From positions 40,001 through 104,000 of the forward strand of contig MCFG01000150.1 of assembly GCA_002104895.1 (NCBI GenBank): DNA of 64,000 bases. Reading direction: 5' to 3'. This DNA comes from Anaeromyces robustus (lineage: Eukaryota; Neocallimastigomycota; Neocallimastigomycetes; Neocallimastigales; Neocallimastigaceae). The position numbers and the translations under genes were made by a program. Positions within the stretch are counted from its first letter, which is position 1; each line of letters starts with the position of its first letter. This document shows, one piece after another, positions 41,528 through 54,689 of this stretch. The notes below the pieces were generated by a model that saw only the letters and a list, made by a program, of their open reading frames with translations, made no database searches and was not told where the DNA came from.

Positions 41528-44500
41528 AAGTGCAGTTTATAAAAGTTAAAATAAAAAATCTAATAATAAATTTTAATAATAAATAAATTAATTATATATT
41601 TATATATTATTAAAAATTTTCCTTTTTTTTATTAACTTTATATCATTTTCATTATTATGATTATAAAAAGAAAAAAAGTTAATATAAAATAATTATTAAA
41701 TAATAATAAATATTAATATAACAGCAATATAAATAATATAAAATATAAATAAAGAAAAGTAAAAAAAAAAAAAAAAAGGAAAAAAAAAAAAGAGTTAAAT
41801 TTGAGATTTAGGTTTAAATGTACAATCAATAAATGCGGTTATAAAAGTAATTAAAAAAAAATAACAGAAATAACAGTTTTAATATAAAAAAAAGCTTAAA
41901 AATATTATAATTAATAGTGATTAATCAATTAATCAAAAGCATATATAATAGTAATAATAAAAAAAAAAAAAAAAGGTGTTTGTATTTTAATTTAAAATAG
42001 ATGAAAATAATTATCTGAATTTATAAAAATAAATGAATTATTAATATAGTTAATAATTGAACATTGAATGATAATAATATACAATAAAAAAAAAAGGAAA
42101 TTAATTATTTTATTGTAAAAAATGGACTTTATATTTTATAATTGTAATTGTAATGTATATTTTGATTAATTAATATTAAAATTTAAATATGAAGTTTAAA
42201 ATGAAAGTAATATTAATATTAATGTTTATTTTTTCATTTATATTTTCTATGAAAATAAAAATAGAAAAAGGATCCGTTCAAAAAATTAAAACTAAACTTT
42301 TTTTTCTTCTTTAGATATATACAATATACAGTATACAATAAAGCAATAAAGCTGAATAAACATTTGTATATAAAATAAACTATCCGAATTTAAAATCAAG
42401 AAAAAAACTGTGTTGTGTTACACATTAAAATAACAAAAAAGTAATTTTTTTTTTATTTTATTTTATTTTATTTTATTTTATTTTCTATTTTCATTTTATT
42501 GGTAATATTTCTAATTGAACTCTTTTTTTAAATAACGCCATAATTTTCCATTTTTATACAATTTAATTAATTAGTAATTAATTAATAGATTTTAAAATTA
42601 ATAGATTTTAAAATTTTATTATTTTTTTTTTTTACACAATTTTTAACTAAATATTAATAATAAAAATTAAAAAAAAATTAAAAAATTAAAAAAAAAAAAA
42701 AAAAAAAATACTTTTTATAGTAAAAATAAGTAATAAAAAAAACACATTAAAAGGCTGTTTAAATAAAATGTATAATATAAAATAAAATAGTATAAAAAAT
42801 AATATAATATAATATAATATAATATATTTTAATAAATAGAGTATGAGTATAAAATGTTATATATCATACAATATAATAAAAAATAAAAATATAATAAAAT
42901 AAATAATGATAAAGTTATTTAAAAACTTTAATGTCTCTTACTATTATAAGAAAAAAAGTAAAAAAAAAAAAAATTAATTAACACTAATATTAATTAATAT
43001 TTATATTGAGAAATATAAATATATAAATAATAAATTAATAATATATAATGAAATAATAATTGACATTATAATAATGATATAAAGAAATATATGAAAATTA
43101 AATTGGAATTTATTATTTATAAATAAGAAATAAAAAAATAAAAAGAAATAAAAAGTAAAAAAAAAATAAAAAATAAATAATAAAATAATAAAAAATAAAA
43201 GTAAAAGAAAAATGTGTGCGTCTGTGTGTGTTTGTGTGTGTGTGTCTTACTGTATTATTTGAATCATAAAAAATAATAATAATAATAATAATAATAAAAA
43301 TTAAAAAAAAATTAAATAAAAAAAAATAAAACATTTTTTTACGTGTTTTTTTCTATAAATAATTTTTATTCTATTTTAAGTAATCCAAAAAAAAAAAAAA
43401 AAGTTTTTTTGAATTAAAATATTATAAAATCATTATTATTTTTGATTAATAATATTAATAATAATATTAATAATAATAATAATTTTCATTTAATTCTTAT
43501 TATTTATTATTTATTTATTATTGTTATTTATTATTTATTATATCACGTTTGATTCATTATCAATCTATTTTTTAATTATAATTATTATTTCTTATTATTA
43601 TTTATATCCTTATAATATTATATGTATATTCATTATATTCATTATTAATATTCATTATAATAAATATAATTGTTTTTTCTTATTATTATTTAATTATATT
43701 TAATTATATTTAAATAGATATAAATTTATATTAGAGGAAAAAAGGAGAATAATTAATAATGAAAATCTAAAGAAAAAAAAATACAAGTAAAAAGAAAAAG
43801 GCTAAAAAAAGAAAAAGATGTATGTAATTATATAAAGCATAAAATGAATGATACATAAAACTAAAAAACTAAAAAAAAAAAAAATTTTTTTATTCTAAAA
43901 TTAGATTTTAAAATTTTATTGATTATCATTAAAATGAATTATTTATATTACCCTATAATATATTACAATAGAATGATTAATATATTCTAATTATTTACAT
44001 TAAAATAGTAACCAATAATTTTATTTCAATTTAACTCTTATAAAATAAAAAAGAAAAAAAGATTTCTTTTTTTTTTTTTATTTTTACATTATATAAAGTA
44101 CATAAAACTTTAAATAATATAAAATATTCTATTATATATATAAAATACACATAACAAAATTACCGCATCAAAAATTTATTAAATAATAACGGCCTATAAT
44201 GCAATTTAACTAAATATATATTAAAGTATATTGGATCATATATTATTAGTTTAATTTAATATAAAATTTATTTATATTTATATATATAAATTACTTTTTG
44301 GATATAAAATTTTTTATAATACAATAAAAAAAAAAAATAAAGTATATTTATACACAAAATCATAAATTAATGATAACCAATAAATTTTCTTTAGAACTCA
44401 TATAATTTATATAGATTAATAAACTACTTATACATAAATGGAAAATTTTTTAATTAAATTATTTTTTACTTTCAAAAATGGTTAAAATAAATGTCAAAAA

Positions 44501-47500
44501 AAAATTTACAATGGGAATATAATTATACAATTAATATATATTATATATTATAGTAATATACGGTATTGTAGAATAATAATTAAAAAAAGCTTAAATAAGT
44601 TGTAAATTAAATCGAATCGAATATACTTTTTATTTAAATTAAAATTTATTATTATTATTTTTTAAGGAACAAAATAAATAGAAAAAAAAAAATAAAAATA
44701 AAAAGAAAATAAAAAGTAATATTATAGAATTCAATTATTATATACTGTAATGTATATATTATTATATATTGTTATACAATATATTATATAACAATATTAT
44801 GTTTATTAATAGTTATAATGAATTGAATGTTATTGTATTAACAAAGCATTTTTTTTTTATTTATTTATTTATTTATTTATTATTTTAAAAGTAAAAAAAA
44901 ATACTTTTTGGTAATATCTTTTATGGGTAAATAAACGTAAATATAAAAAAAAAAAAAAAATTCATTACAAAATAATTAATAATAAATGTTTATGTAATTT
45001 TTATTTCTTATTGTTGTTGATGTTACAGCAATAATCAAAGTGATTATTGTTATTGTGTGACTTGTAAAAATTTATTAATATTTAAAGTTTTATATCATCA
45101 ATTATCAATTATGTTTATAATTTTTTTTTTTAGAAAAAAAAATTGTAAAATAAAATGAAAAAATAATAAAAAGAAAATAATACTTTTTCTTGTTTTTTTT
45201 TTTTTTCTTTTTTTTTTAATGTTATTATATTATTATATATTAGTAAAGAATTTGGGAAATATTTCAAGTAATTATTATTACTCTGAATTAATTATTATTT
45301 TTGGTATTTGTTTTATCTTTATCTTTAACTCTTTTTTTTTCCATTTTTTATATTGTCTTAACATTATTTAATAATTAAACTTTATTATTATTATTTTTAT
45401 TATTAACTTTATTATTATTAAATCTTTTTTTTTTTTTTTTTCTTATTATTAATCCTTATCATGGATTAATTATAATATTATAGTAATTATAGTTTATTTT
45501 TTTTATTATATATAAAATATTAATAATTAATAAATAATTAATAAATAATTAATAAATAATATATGATCGATCATAATCATATATTAAATTAAAATTATTT
45601 ATTTACTATTTATTTATTCATTTATTCATTTATTCTTATATAATAATTAATATCTAAAAAACTAGAAGAATAAAATTAAAAATGTTACACATGATTTGTT
45701 CTGTTTTTTTTTTTTTTTTTTATTTTTTTTTTTTTTTTTGTATAAACTTTATTATAATAATCTCTTTATAAAAAAAACCGTTTTAATTTTAATATAAATC
45801 TTTTTTATTAGTTATATCTTTTTATTAGTTAAAATGTTCATTTTTTTATATTATCTAATAAAATAGAAAAAGGAGTTGTTGTTGTTGTTGTTTTTTAATT
45901 TCTAGTCTTTTTATTTAATAATTTTTGAATGACAATTATCATGATTAATCATAATAAAGAAATCGTTTAATATTTATTATCGATGAGTAATTAAAAAGTT
46001 AACAATGAATTACGACTGTATTCATTAAGTTAATATTAAATATTTATGTGTTATTTTTAATTATTCATTTCTATTATTCTTATGATTATTATGTGTTATA
46101 TTAAATAATGAGGACTTTTAATATAAATAGATAATATTTATATTATTAAATAATTAATAATTATGCTTTTTTTATATATAAACAAAAAAAATATTCATTA
46201 TTTTATATATTTTATATATACAGAAATTAAAGTTTTTTTTTATTTTTCTATTTATTAATTAGATAAATAAAGAAAAGCGGTCTATAAAAAATAATATACA
46301 TTATATAATATTTAATATTATAATAATATAATTATATATAATAATAATAAAATGATTATTTCATAATATATTTATATATATTTATATTATATTAAAATAT
46401 TCATAATTAGAAAAAAAAAAAAAAGAAAGAAAAACATGAATATGAAAAAAAAAATAAAAATTACTATATTAAGTAATTATTTTTAAATAACTAATATGAA
46501 AGTATTAATTAATATTAATAGAAACTTAATAAGAATAAAAAGTTGATATTATTTATAATAAATGGGATATTTTTCTCTATTCTTTATTTTTATGTTTTAC
46601 TACATTACTTATTTCATATTTCATATACTAATATACTTTCTGTGAATTCTTTTTTTTTTTAAAAAAAAATAGCAAAAAATAGACTGGAGTAATATATTAT
46701 TCCAGTTCATTAGAGGATTGAAAATCAATTAAACAATATCTCCTTTTCTATTGAATAACAATAAATAATTAATAACAATAGAAGCTAAAGGAAACAATAA
46801 TATAAAAAATATATTATATAAATATTAGTAAATATTCATTTATTTAATTAAATTAAATGTCCTCTTTTTTTTTCTTTTCTATTATTTATTTATAATCTTT
46901 CCTTCTTTTTATTATTTTATAAAAGTTTTTATTAAAAAAAAAATACCAACAGCTCTTTATTTAATATTTTTAGTTTTTGATTTTTATTCTCTTTTCTTTT
47001 CTATTATTTATATTTTTGATTCTAACTTAGAAAAAAAAAAAAACATAAAACAACAAAAAATGAAAATCGTTTCATCATCAACTTTAAGATTTAAAACTTT
47101 ATACTCCTAAATAAATTCTATAAATAAAAAAATAATATATTTTTCAATATTATTATGAATATATTAATTAAATAATAGATTAATATTAAAATATGTATTA
47201 AATATATGTATTAAATTTATGTATAACATAATAGAATTAATAGAATTCATTATTTCGCGAAATATAATTATATATATAATATTATATTATATAAATATTA
47301 TATTATATATTATTTAATGAATATATTAAAACATATTGAAATATATACTAATAATAATTAATTAATTATATAAACTTTTTTTTTTTTTAACCTCTCTAAA
47401 CTTTTTTCATAAAACTTTTTTTTTTTTACTTATTCAATATATAAGATAAGATATAATTAATATAAAGTATGAAAAAAAAAATATTAAATATTAAATATTA

Positions 47501-48000
47501 AAAAAAAAAAAAAAAAAAAAAAACGGCATATTAAAGCAATTATTAATATTTATAATTAAAAAAAAAAATGAAAAAAAAAAAAAAAAAAAAAGTTTAATAT
47601 AAATAAATTTATAAATATATTATGATATTATTATTTAATAAGTAATTTATAATATAATATTATTTTGATTATTATTAGCATTTCTAATATTTCTATTTCT
47701 ATTTCTATTTCTATTTCTAATTCTAATTTTTTTTTTCTATTCTACTCTATATATTTTATTTTTATCTCATTATTTCTATCACTTCTTTGGTATAAATTTC
47801 ATTATTTATTCCTCTCAACTTCTTTAGTTATATATATACAATCTAAATAACAATCTAAATATTTTTTTTTATTTTTTATTTCATTATTTTCCCTTGCTCT
47901 TCTTTAGTTATATATACAATTTATTTATTTTTTTTCTTTTCTTTTTTTTTTTTATCTAACATTATAATAGCATAACTTTTTTTTTTTAAAAAATATATTT
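40892..48000. other. 7-kb AT-rich intergenic DNA
   Basis: No gene was found. It holds A/T runs, a (GT)n-like tract at about 43213-43246, small GC islands (ACCGCACCGCAATT near 41414, ACGGCCTATAATG near 44189, GCGGTCTATAAA near 46277), and a 24-bp near-palindrome at 46683-46706. Short open frames at 43521-43703 and 47665-47850 are AT-driven or repeat translations. Confidence 0.6.
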
Positions 48001-48271
48001 ATCTTAACTTATCCTACTGTAATAGTTCTATTATTCTTCATCTTGATACTTTTATTTATAATTTTATTCTTCTCTTCTTTATTATACTATCTTAACTTAT
48101 CCCACTGTAATAGTTATATTCTTTATCTTGATACTTTTATTTTATTAATTAATTCTCCTCTTCTTCTCTTCTTTATTATACCAACTTTTTATTTTTATTT
48201 TTAATATTTTAATAATTATTTATTATACCAACTTTTTATTTATATTTTTAATATTTTAATACTTATTTATA
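48001..48271 (+). repeat. two nested tandem duplications
   Basis: An approximately 88-bp unit (ATCTTAACTTATC, CACTGTAATAGTT, CATCTTGATAC and CTTCTTTATTATA landmarks) at 48001-48088 is repeated at 48089-48180. Directly after it, a 47-bp unit starting CCAACTTTTTATTT occurs twice, from 48181 and 48228. It is non-coding. Confidence 0.8.
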
Positions 48272-48768
48272 ACCATACAACATACATAACATATACATAC
48301 ACATACACCATTAATATTTGAAATATTTATATATATATATTATATTATATTACAAATTTTTTTTTTTTTTTTATGTTTATTTTCAATTTTTATTAAAAAA
48401 AATTTTTATATAGTATATATAGATGATTATGATTATTATTATTATAATAACTTATTAAATAATGAAAACAGATAGTTTATTAAAAAGATATAAAAAAAAA
48501 TAATTATACAATAATAAAAAAAAAACTTTTTATTATTATCATTATTATTAAAAATTATTAAAAACAAAAAAAATTATATAAAAAAGAAAAATAAAAAATA
48601 AAACAATTTTTCTTGTTTATATAAATACAATATTACTTTCATTAAATTACATTCTAAATATGATTAAGGAAAAAAAAAAAATTTTTTTTCTCTTTTTTAA
48701 ATATAGTATAATAAAAAAAAAAAACTTCTTTCTTAATTAAGCTATTCTTTTTTTATTTATTTATTTAT
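48272..48768. other. AT-rich 3' flank
   Basis: ACATACACATACACC near 48290 and homopolymer DNA up to the stop codon of the minus-strand gene. No gene was seen. Confidence 0.5.
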
Positions 48769-49875
48769 TTACTCAGTAACTGGTTGTGGAGTAACTTTAG
48801 ATTTGGTTCCAACAGTTGGTGCTGGTGGAGCTTTAAGAAGACCATTGGATGGATTCTTGTTAGTAGTAGACTTATTGGAAGAAGCTTTACTATCATTGTT
48901 AGCTGGAGCTGGGTTAGCTGGAGCTGGTTGTGGAGTAACCTTCTTACCAGTGTTAGCAGTGTTAGCATTTGGAGCTGGTTGTGGTTCAACCTTCTTACCA
49001 GTATTAGCAGTGTTAGTTTTACCAGTGTTAGCAGTATTAGTTTTACCAGTATTATTAGCAGCTGGGGCTGGGTTAGCTGGAGCTGGTTGTGGAGTAGTTT
49101 TCTTACCTGGAGCAACTTCTGGAGCATTATTCTTACCACTTTCAACTTGAACTGTTTTACCATTTTCAGTTCTAGTAGTACTGAAATCACCATTATCATT
49201 AGTAGTAGTAACAGTAATACCATTAGCAGAAGTAGAGGAATGAGCTGTACCATCAGTATTCCAATCCCATGTCCAAGTATAACCACTAGTTGGTGGAGTA
49301 TAACCTGGATTATCAGTAGTTTTCTTTTCTTCAGTACATTTACCATTTTCACAATTAGATGATGTAGTTACAGTTTTTTGACCATTACTAACGGTATTCC
49401 AACTCCAACTCCAATCACCACCTGGGGAAGCTTCTTGTTGTGGAAGAGCTTCTTCTTGTTTTTCTTCAGTACATTTACCATTTTGACAATTAGTTGAAAC
49501 AGTAGTAGAAGTTTTACCATCATTAGTAGTTTTCCATTCCCAACTCCATGAACCATCACCAGCTTCACCGGCATCAGCAGCTGGAGCGGCTGGAGCAGCA
49601 GCTGGTTCAGGAGCCTTTTCAACTTCAGCTGGTGGAGCTTTAGTAGCTGGTTCAGCTGGAATAGATTTAGTTTCAGCTGGTAAAGCTTTAGTAGCTGGTT
49701 CAGCTGGAAGAGATTTAGTACTAGCTTCAGCTTCAACTTCAGCTGGTAAAGCTTTAGCAGCAGATGAAGTTGGAACTTTACCAAGAGCTTCTTCAACTGA
49801 ACGTGGTGGAAGTGGAATAGCAGAAACTAAACTGCTAACAGAAACTAAAGTAGCTAAAACAATTGAGAAACGCAT
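48769..49875 (-). CDS. secreted protein with WSWxW/GKC modules and KALP and PQPAPA repeats, 368 aa
   Basis: A single-exon gene. Signal peptide MRFSIVLATLVSVSSLVSA, then IPLP. Residues 25-90 carry KxLPAE repeats (AAKALPAEV, TKSLPAEPATKALPAE) like those in the protein at 14478-16694. Residues 91-105 are Ala/Pro-rich. Two modules follow at 110-135 and 155-180: WSW[ES]W, 15 residues, then C[QE]NGKC. A third, Cys-less variant starts WTWDW at 201. The C-terminal third has TPQPAPANPAP and NTANTGK repeats and ends in KVTPQPVTE. The same WSWxW...GKC module occurs once in the protein at 38520-40544. The regular Trp-x-Trp-x-Trp pattern suggests an exposed β-strand able to stack on sugars or form β-sheets, which is inference. 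No known carbohydrate-binding family is recognised. Its location is extracellular or the cell wall by its signal peptide. Confidence 0.87.
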   Translation of the reverse strand: MRFSIVLATLVSVSSLVSAIPLPPRSVEEALGKVPTSSAAKALPAEVEAEASTKSLPAEPATKALPAETKSIPAEPATKAPPAEVEKAPEPAAAPAAPAADAGEAGDGSWSWEWKTTNDGKTSTTVSTNCQNGKCTEEKQEEALPQQEASPGGDWSWSWNTVSNGQKTVTTSSNCENGKCTEEKKTTDNPGYTPPTSGYTWTWDWNTDGTAHSSTSANGITVTTTNDNGDFSTTRTENGKTVQVESGKNNAPEVAPGKKTTPQPAPANPAPAANNTGKTNTANTGKTNTANTGKKVEPQPAPNANTANTGKKVTPQPAPANPAPANNDSKASSNKSTTNKNPSNGLLKAPPAPTVGTKSKVTPQPVTE

Positions 49876-52455
49876 TTTCTAATAAATAAGTATCCTGATT
49901 TTTTTATATCTATATAACAATAATAAGAATTTTATCGTCTTTCGGTTTTATTTTATATTAATTGTTGATTTATACAAAAGTGAATATGATAATAAATATT
50001 TGGTTTATGTTTATGTTTTTTGTATTGTCTATTTGTTTTATCTTTGAAATATACAATTATATAGTACAACTAATAAATAATATTATATTATATACAAAAT
50101 TAAAGTGTTATTTTTACAAATATATTACACTTTCTGAATTAATTTTTTGTTTAATAGTAAACAAAAAGTTTTAATTTGCTTTATAATATTTTTATATAGT
50201 AAAATTTATAAACAATTATTAAAAAGATATAAATGTAATAAAAAAAGAAAAAAAAATTAGAAGAAATTTTTTGTATTTATATGATTTTATTTATTTACAT
50301 AATATTTAAATGTATTATTTATAAAATGTATTTAATTATTTAATTAATTTTATTTAAAATGTAATTTAATGACATTGTTATATTATATTATATTATTTTA
50401 TTTATTTTATTTATATTATATTATATAATATATTATATAATACATTTATTGTTAATTAGTTAACATTTTTTTACCTATTATGAATTTATTCTTTCTTTTT
50501 TAATTAGTATTACTTTTAAATATAATAAAAATTTTTAATATAAAAAAATGGCACATCTTTGAAATATATTAAAAAAAAAAAATTTAAATTAAAAAAAAAA
50601 ATCAAGAAATAAGAAATTATATTATTTATATTATATTATTCAATATAAATAAATTATATTATTCAATTTAAATAAAATAGTAAAAAAATTAAATTATATT
50701 TGCATAATAATATATTTATTTACATATAATATTATAATTATATTAAATTTAACAAATTAATTTTATTTATTAATAAATTTTTAATATATAATTTATATAG
50801 GCCATTCATTTTATTATTAAAAAAAAAATGGATAGTAAAAATTTAAAATAATATATAATAAATAATAAATATTTTTTAATAATAAACTTTATTTATTATT
50901 GTAATTATTTTATAAATTATTTATTATAAATAAATTCTTTATTACCTAAATATAAACCATTTTCATAGCATAATTAAAGGATCAATTTTTATTATGATTT
51001 AATATTTGGTGGTTTTTAATACGTATTTTGTTTTAATAAAAAAAAAAACTTTTATTTATAATATTTTTTTTATAATTAAAGAAAATCGAGAATAAAATGA
51101 GGGTTTTTACTTATATAATCTATTATCATTTACCATTTACCAATTATCTAGAAAAAGTTTTGTTTTTAGTTTTTATTCTATTTTGCTTTTTTTATTCTAT
51201 TTAATTTTTAATAATTAAAAGAAGATTATTATTAAAAATTATGAACTTATTTATAGTAATGAATACTGGAAAGATAAAAATTTTGAATTTATTCTTATCC
51301 TTTTTTTTTTTTTTTGTTTGCTTGTTTAGTTTGTTTTTAGAAATATAAATCATTTAACTTTTTTTTAATCAGTAATTATTTTTAATATATTTATTAATAT
51401 TATATAATAATTATTGCCTTTGTTACAAAATTATTATTAATATAATATTTACATTAATCTATTTATTTTATATTAATATTAATAATATTTATAATATTTA
51501 TAATTCTGTAATTATATATCATAAAAAAAGTTTTTGAATAAATTTATGTTATTATCATTGATTTATGTTTGCTCACATGATTCGTTATTGAAATCATGTG
51601 TGATCAATTTTTTGATTACCACTTATAAAAGCAATGGTTTAATATAATATTAATCAATAATTTAATATATACTTTTCCATAATATTTATTATTACTTATT
51701 TATTTAATACATTTTATTATTAAAAATTCTTTTAATCTTCCATCAATTATAAAGTTAATAGAATGATTATTTATATTTAACCGTTAATTAATAAGAAGAA
51801 GAAATAATAAGGTAAAAAAAAAATAAAAATAAAAATAAAAATAAAAATAAAAATTAATTGTAAAATTAAATAATAATCAAATTATATTTTAAATTTTAAA
51901 TATATAAAAAATTAATTTTTTAATTTTTTTATTCATTTAATTTTAATTTTTTGTTTATATAAAATTCTTGATTTATATATTATCATCTCTTTATATTTAT
52001 TCTATGTTAAATTTTAAACTATTAAAAACAAAAATTAATTTACTGATTTTTCATTTGAATTTTTTTATAATTTTTTAACATTTATCAATTAAAAATTAAA
52101 AGGAAAAAATATAATAAATATAATATTAACGTTTTTTTTTTTTTTTCTTATTCATTATTATGTTTTAAATAAAATTTTATAAATTTTAAATCATTGAGAA
52201 TTAGAACTAATAATATAATTATCATTAATTAACTATATTAAAGTATATAATAATAAATAATAATAATAAATTGAAAGGTAAAATATAATTAAATAATTAT
52301 TAAATATAAACTGAATTAATATATTAATTATAGATATTATTTTATCTTAATGTTTATTTTTTTTTTTTTAAAAATAAAAAAAAAAAAAAAAAAAGAAAGA
52401 AAGAAAATATTAATAAAATTATAAAATATAATAATAATTTAGATATATATACAAT
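49876..52455. other. AT-rich region between divergent genes
   Basis: Shared upstream region of the secreted-protein gene (minus) and the aminotransferase (plus). It holds a TTATACAAAAG string near 49970 and a perfect 9-bp inverted repeat CACATGATT/AATCATGTG at 51574-51600. An open frame at 49962-50174 is Tyr/Ile/Asn-rich and not accepted as a gene. Confidence 0.55.
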
Positions 52456-53622
52456 ATGAAATTTGCAGATAGACTTGATAGTTTTGGTGCAGAAATTTTT
52501 GCTGCACTTAATGAAAAAAAACTTGCTTGTGAAGCCAAAGGACAAAAAATTTATAATTTCTCAGTAGGTACACCAGATTTTCCTGTTCCACAACATATTA
52601 GAGATGCCGTTTCAGAAGCTGCACAAGATCCTGAAAACTGGAAATATTCATTAAGAGATATGCCAGAATTACTTCAAGCCGTTTGTGATTATTTTAAAAA
52701 ACGTTATGATGTTGATGGTATTACACCAGATATGGTTATGAGTTGTTATGGAACTCAAGAAGGTTGTGGACATTTAGCACTTACACTTTTAAATAAAGGT
52801 GATATCATTCTTTTACCTGATCCTTGTTATCCTGTTTTCCAAGCAAGTGCATTACTTGCAGAAGCAAATCCATATTATTACCCACTTACTAAAGATAATG
52901 GTTTCCTTCCTGATGTAAATTCTATACCTGAAGATGTTGCTAAAAAAGCTAAAGCAATTATTGTTTCTCTTCCAGCAAATCCTGTAGGAAGTATTGCAAG
53001 AGAAGGAATTTATGATGAAATTATTGCTTGGGCAAAAAAATATGACGTTCTCGTTATACATGATAATGCCTACAGTGATATTATTTTTGATGGAAATATT
53101 GGTCAAAGTTTTCTTAAAGTTAAAGGTGCTCTTGATGTTGGTGTTGAATTTTTTTCATTATCTAAATCTTTCAATGTTACTGGTGCTAGAATAAGTTTTC
53201 TTATAGGAAGAAAAGATGTTGTATCAGCTGTTAGAAAACTTAGAAGTCAAATAGATTTTGGTATGTTTATACCTATTCAAAAAGCTGCTATTGCAGCTCT
53301 TACTGGACCAGATGATTCTGTAAAAGCTCAAAAAATGGAATATCAAGCAAGACGTGATGCTATATGTGGAGGTGCCAGAAAAATAGGTTGGAATATTCCT
53401 GATGCAAAAGGATCTATGTTCGTATGGGCACCTGTACCAGAAGGACATGGTACATCTATGGACTTTTGTATGGAACTTCTCGAAAAAACAGGAGTTTTAT
53501 GTACTCCAGGTTCATCTTTTGGTCCTTCAGGTGAAGGTTATATAAGAATTGCATTGGTTTCAAATGTTACTGTAATAAATGAAGCATTGAAATCTATTGA
53601 AGATAGTGGAATTCTTAAATAA
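52456..53622 (+). CDS. PLP-dependent class I/II aminotransferase of bacterial (clostridial) type, 388 aa
   Basis: A complete fold type I aminotransferase with no introns and no targeting signal, so probably cytosolic. It begins MKFADRLDSFGAEIFAALN, with VGTPDFPVP as the usual substrate-entry motif near 37-45. YGTQEG (98-103) contacts the cofactor phosphate. LLPDPCYPVF lies at 119-128. N175 (PANPVG) and D203 and Y206 (DNAY) contact the PLP ring. K237 (SLSKSFNVTG) is the Schiff-base lysine. R364 (YIRIAL) binds the substrate carboxylate. Length and motifs fit the LL-diaminopimelate or alanine aminotransferase group; substrate specificity cannot be set from sequence alone. The start of the protein and the QEGCGHLALTLLNKGD region are, from memory of the family, closest to Clostridia, so transfer from gut bacteria is likely, as is common in anaerobic fungi. 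All key residues are present. Confidence 0.93.
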   Translation: MKFADRLDSFGAEIFAALNEKKLACEAKGQKIYNFSVGTPDFPVPQHIRDAVSEAAQDPENWKYSLRDMPELLQAVCDYFKKRYDVDGITPDMVMSCYGTQEGCGHLALTLLNKGDIILLPDPCYPVFQASALLAEANPYYYPLTKDNGFLPDVNSIPEDVAKKAKAIIVSLPANPVGSIAREGIYDEIIAWAKKYDVLVIHDNAYSDIIFDGNIGQSFLKVKGALDVGVEFFSLSKSFNVTGARISFLIGRKDVVSAVRKLRSQIDFGMFIPIQKAAIAALTGPDDSVKAQKMEYQARRDAICGGARKIGWNIPDAKGSMFVWAPVPEGHGTSMDFCMELLEKTGVLCTPGSSFGPSGEGYIRIALVSNVTVINEALKSIEDSGILK

Positions 53623-54174
53623 AACTAACTTTTTATAATGTATAAAAAAATCTATAAATTTGTTTATTAAACTATCTCATATATTTTATTCATATTTAAT
53701 AAATTATTAAAAAAAAATAATAATAATAATAAATAAATAAATTAAGAATAAAAATGATTACATAATTAAAGAACAATAACATAAAAAAATATTATTATTA
53801 TTTAAATAATACTAATAATATAAAAATTTTAAAAAAAAAAATGTTAATAATAAATAAAATGAAATAAAATAAAATAAAATAAAAAATAATAATAAAATTA
53901 AATAAATAAATAAATAAAAATAATTTAAATTAAAATCAATAATAAAAAAAAATAATAAATAATTAAAAAAAATCGAAAAATCAAATCAAAACTTTAAATA
54001 ACACAAAATAATCTGTGACAATGATCTCCTTTTTTATTTAATTATTTTTAATCTTCTTTTTTTCTTCAACTTATCTTACTTTTCCTTTTATGTTTTTTTT
54101 GTTGTTTTTTTTTTTTTTTGTTTTGGTTTTAAATTTCTGTAGAAATTGATAAGTTGAATGTAAATAAATATATT
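53623..54174. other. AT-rich 3' flank of aminotransferase
   Basis: AAT and AAAT patches and homopolymers. No gene was seen. The 9-bp duplication TTCAAATTA at its right end flanks the next element. Confidence 0.6.
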
Positions 54175-54183
54175 TTCAAATTA

Positions 54184-54689
54184 CTGAGTGTAGCATTTCG
54201 GCAATGTACATGAAATTTTTTGCATTGACAGGTCCTTTACGCCACATTTCATATTTTAAATTTATATAAATATTTTTTGACGCCACATTTATATAAAAAT
54301 TTTTTAAGAGAGTTTATATACTAGTACTTGTATATTAAAACATTTCTTATTTATTTCATAATTTAAAGAATTATAAATATAAATTTTAAATTTCACTTAA
54401 TATTTTTTTTATTTCATAATTTAAAGAATTATAAATATAAATTTTAAATTTCACATAATATTTTATTTATTTCATAAGTTAAATAAAAAAAAAAAAGAAA
54501 TATTAATAAAAAGAAGATACCACTAATAAATTGGTTTCATAAATCAATAATAAATAAAATATTGATTTTAATAATATAATAAATTTTTTATTTATTTATT
54601 TTATAAGCCACAATATAATACATTTAAATAATACGTTATTTTAATGCGCGATACATTTACGAAATACATTGCCGAAATGCACACTTCCC
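54184..54689. mobile_element. Mutator-like MITE with 9-bp target-site duplication
   Basis: GCATTTCGGCAATGTA near the left end (54193-54208) is repeated inverted near the right end (54665-54680), with AGTGT/ACACT just outside. The 506-bp element is flanked by a perfect 9-bp direct repeat TTCAAATTA (54175-54183 and 54690-54698). Nine-bp duplications with terminal inverted repeats are typical of Mutator-like transposons. The inside is non-coding and contains two internal tandem duplications: one starting near 54342 (unit about 67 bp, TTTCATAATTTAAAGAATTA) and one of GACGCCACATTT near 54239 and 54279. Confidence 0.7.

Noticed and set aside
47665-47850. 61-codon frame with ISIS repeats
   Set aside because: Translation of a TTTCTA-type repeat.
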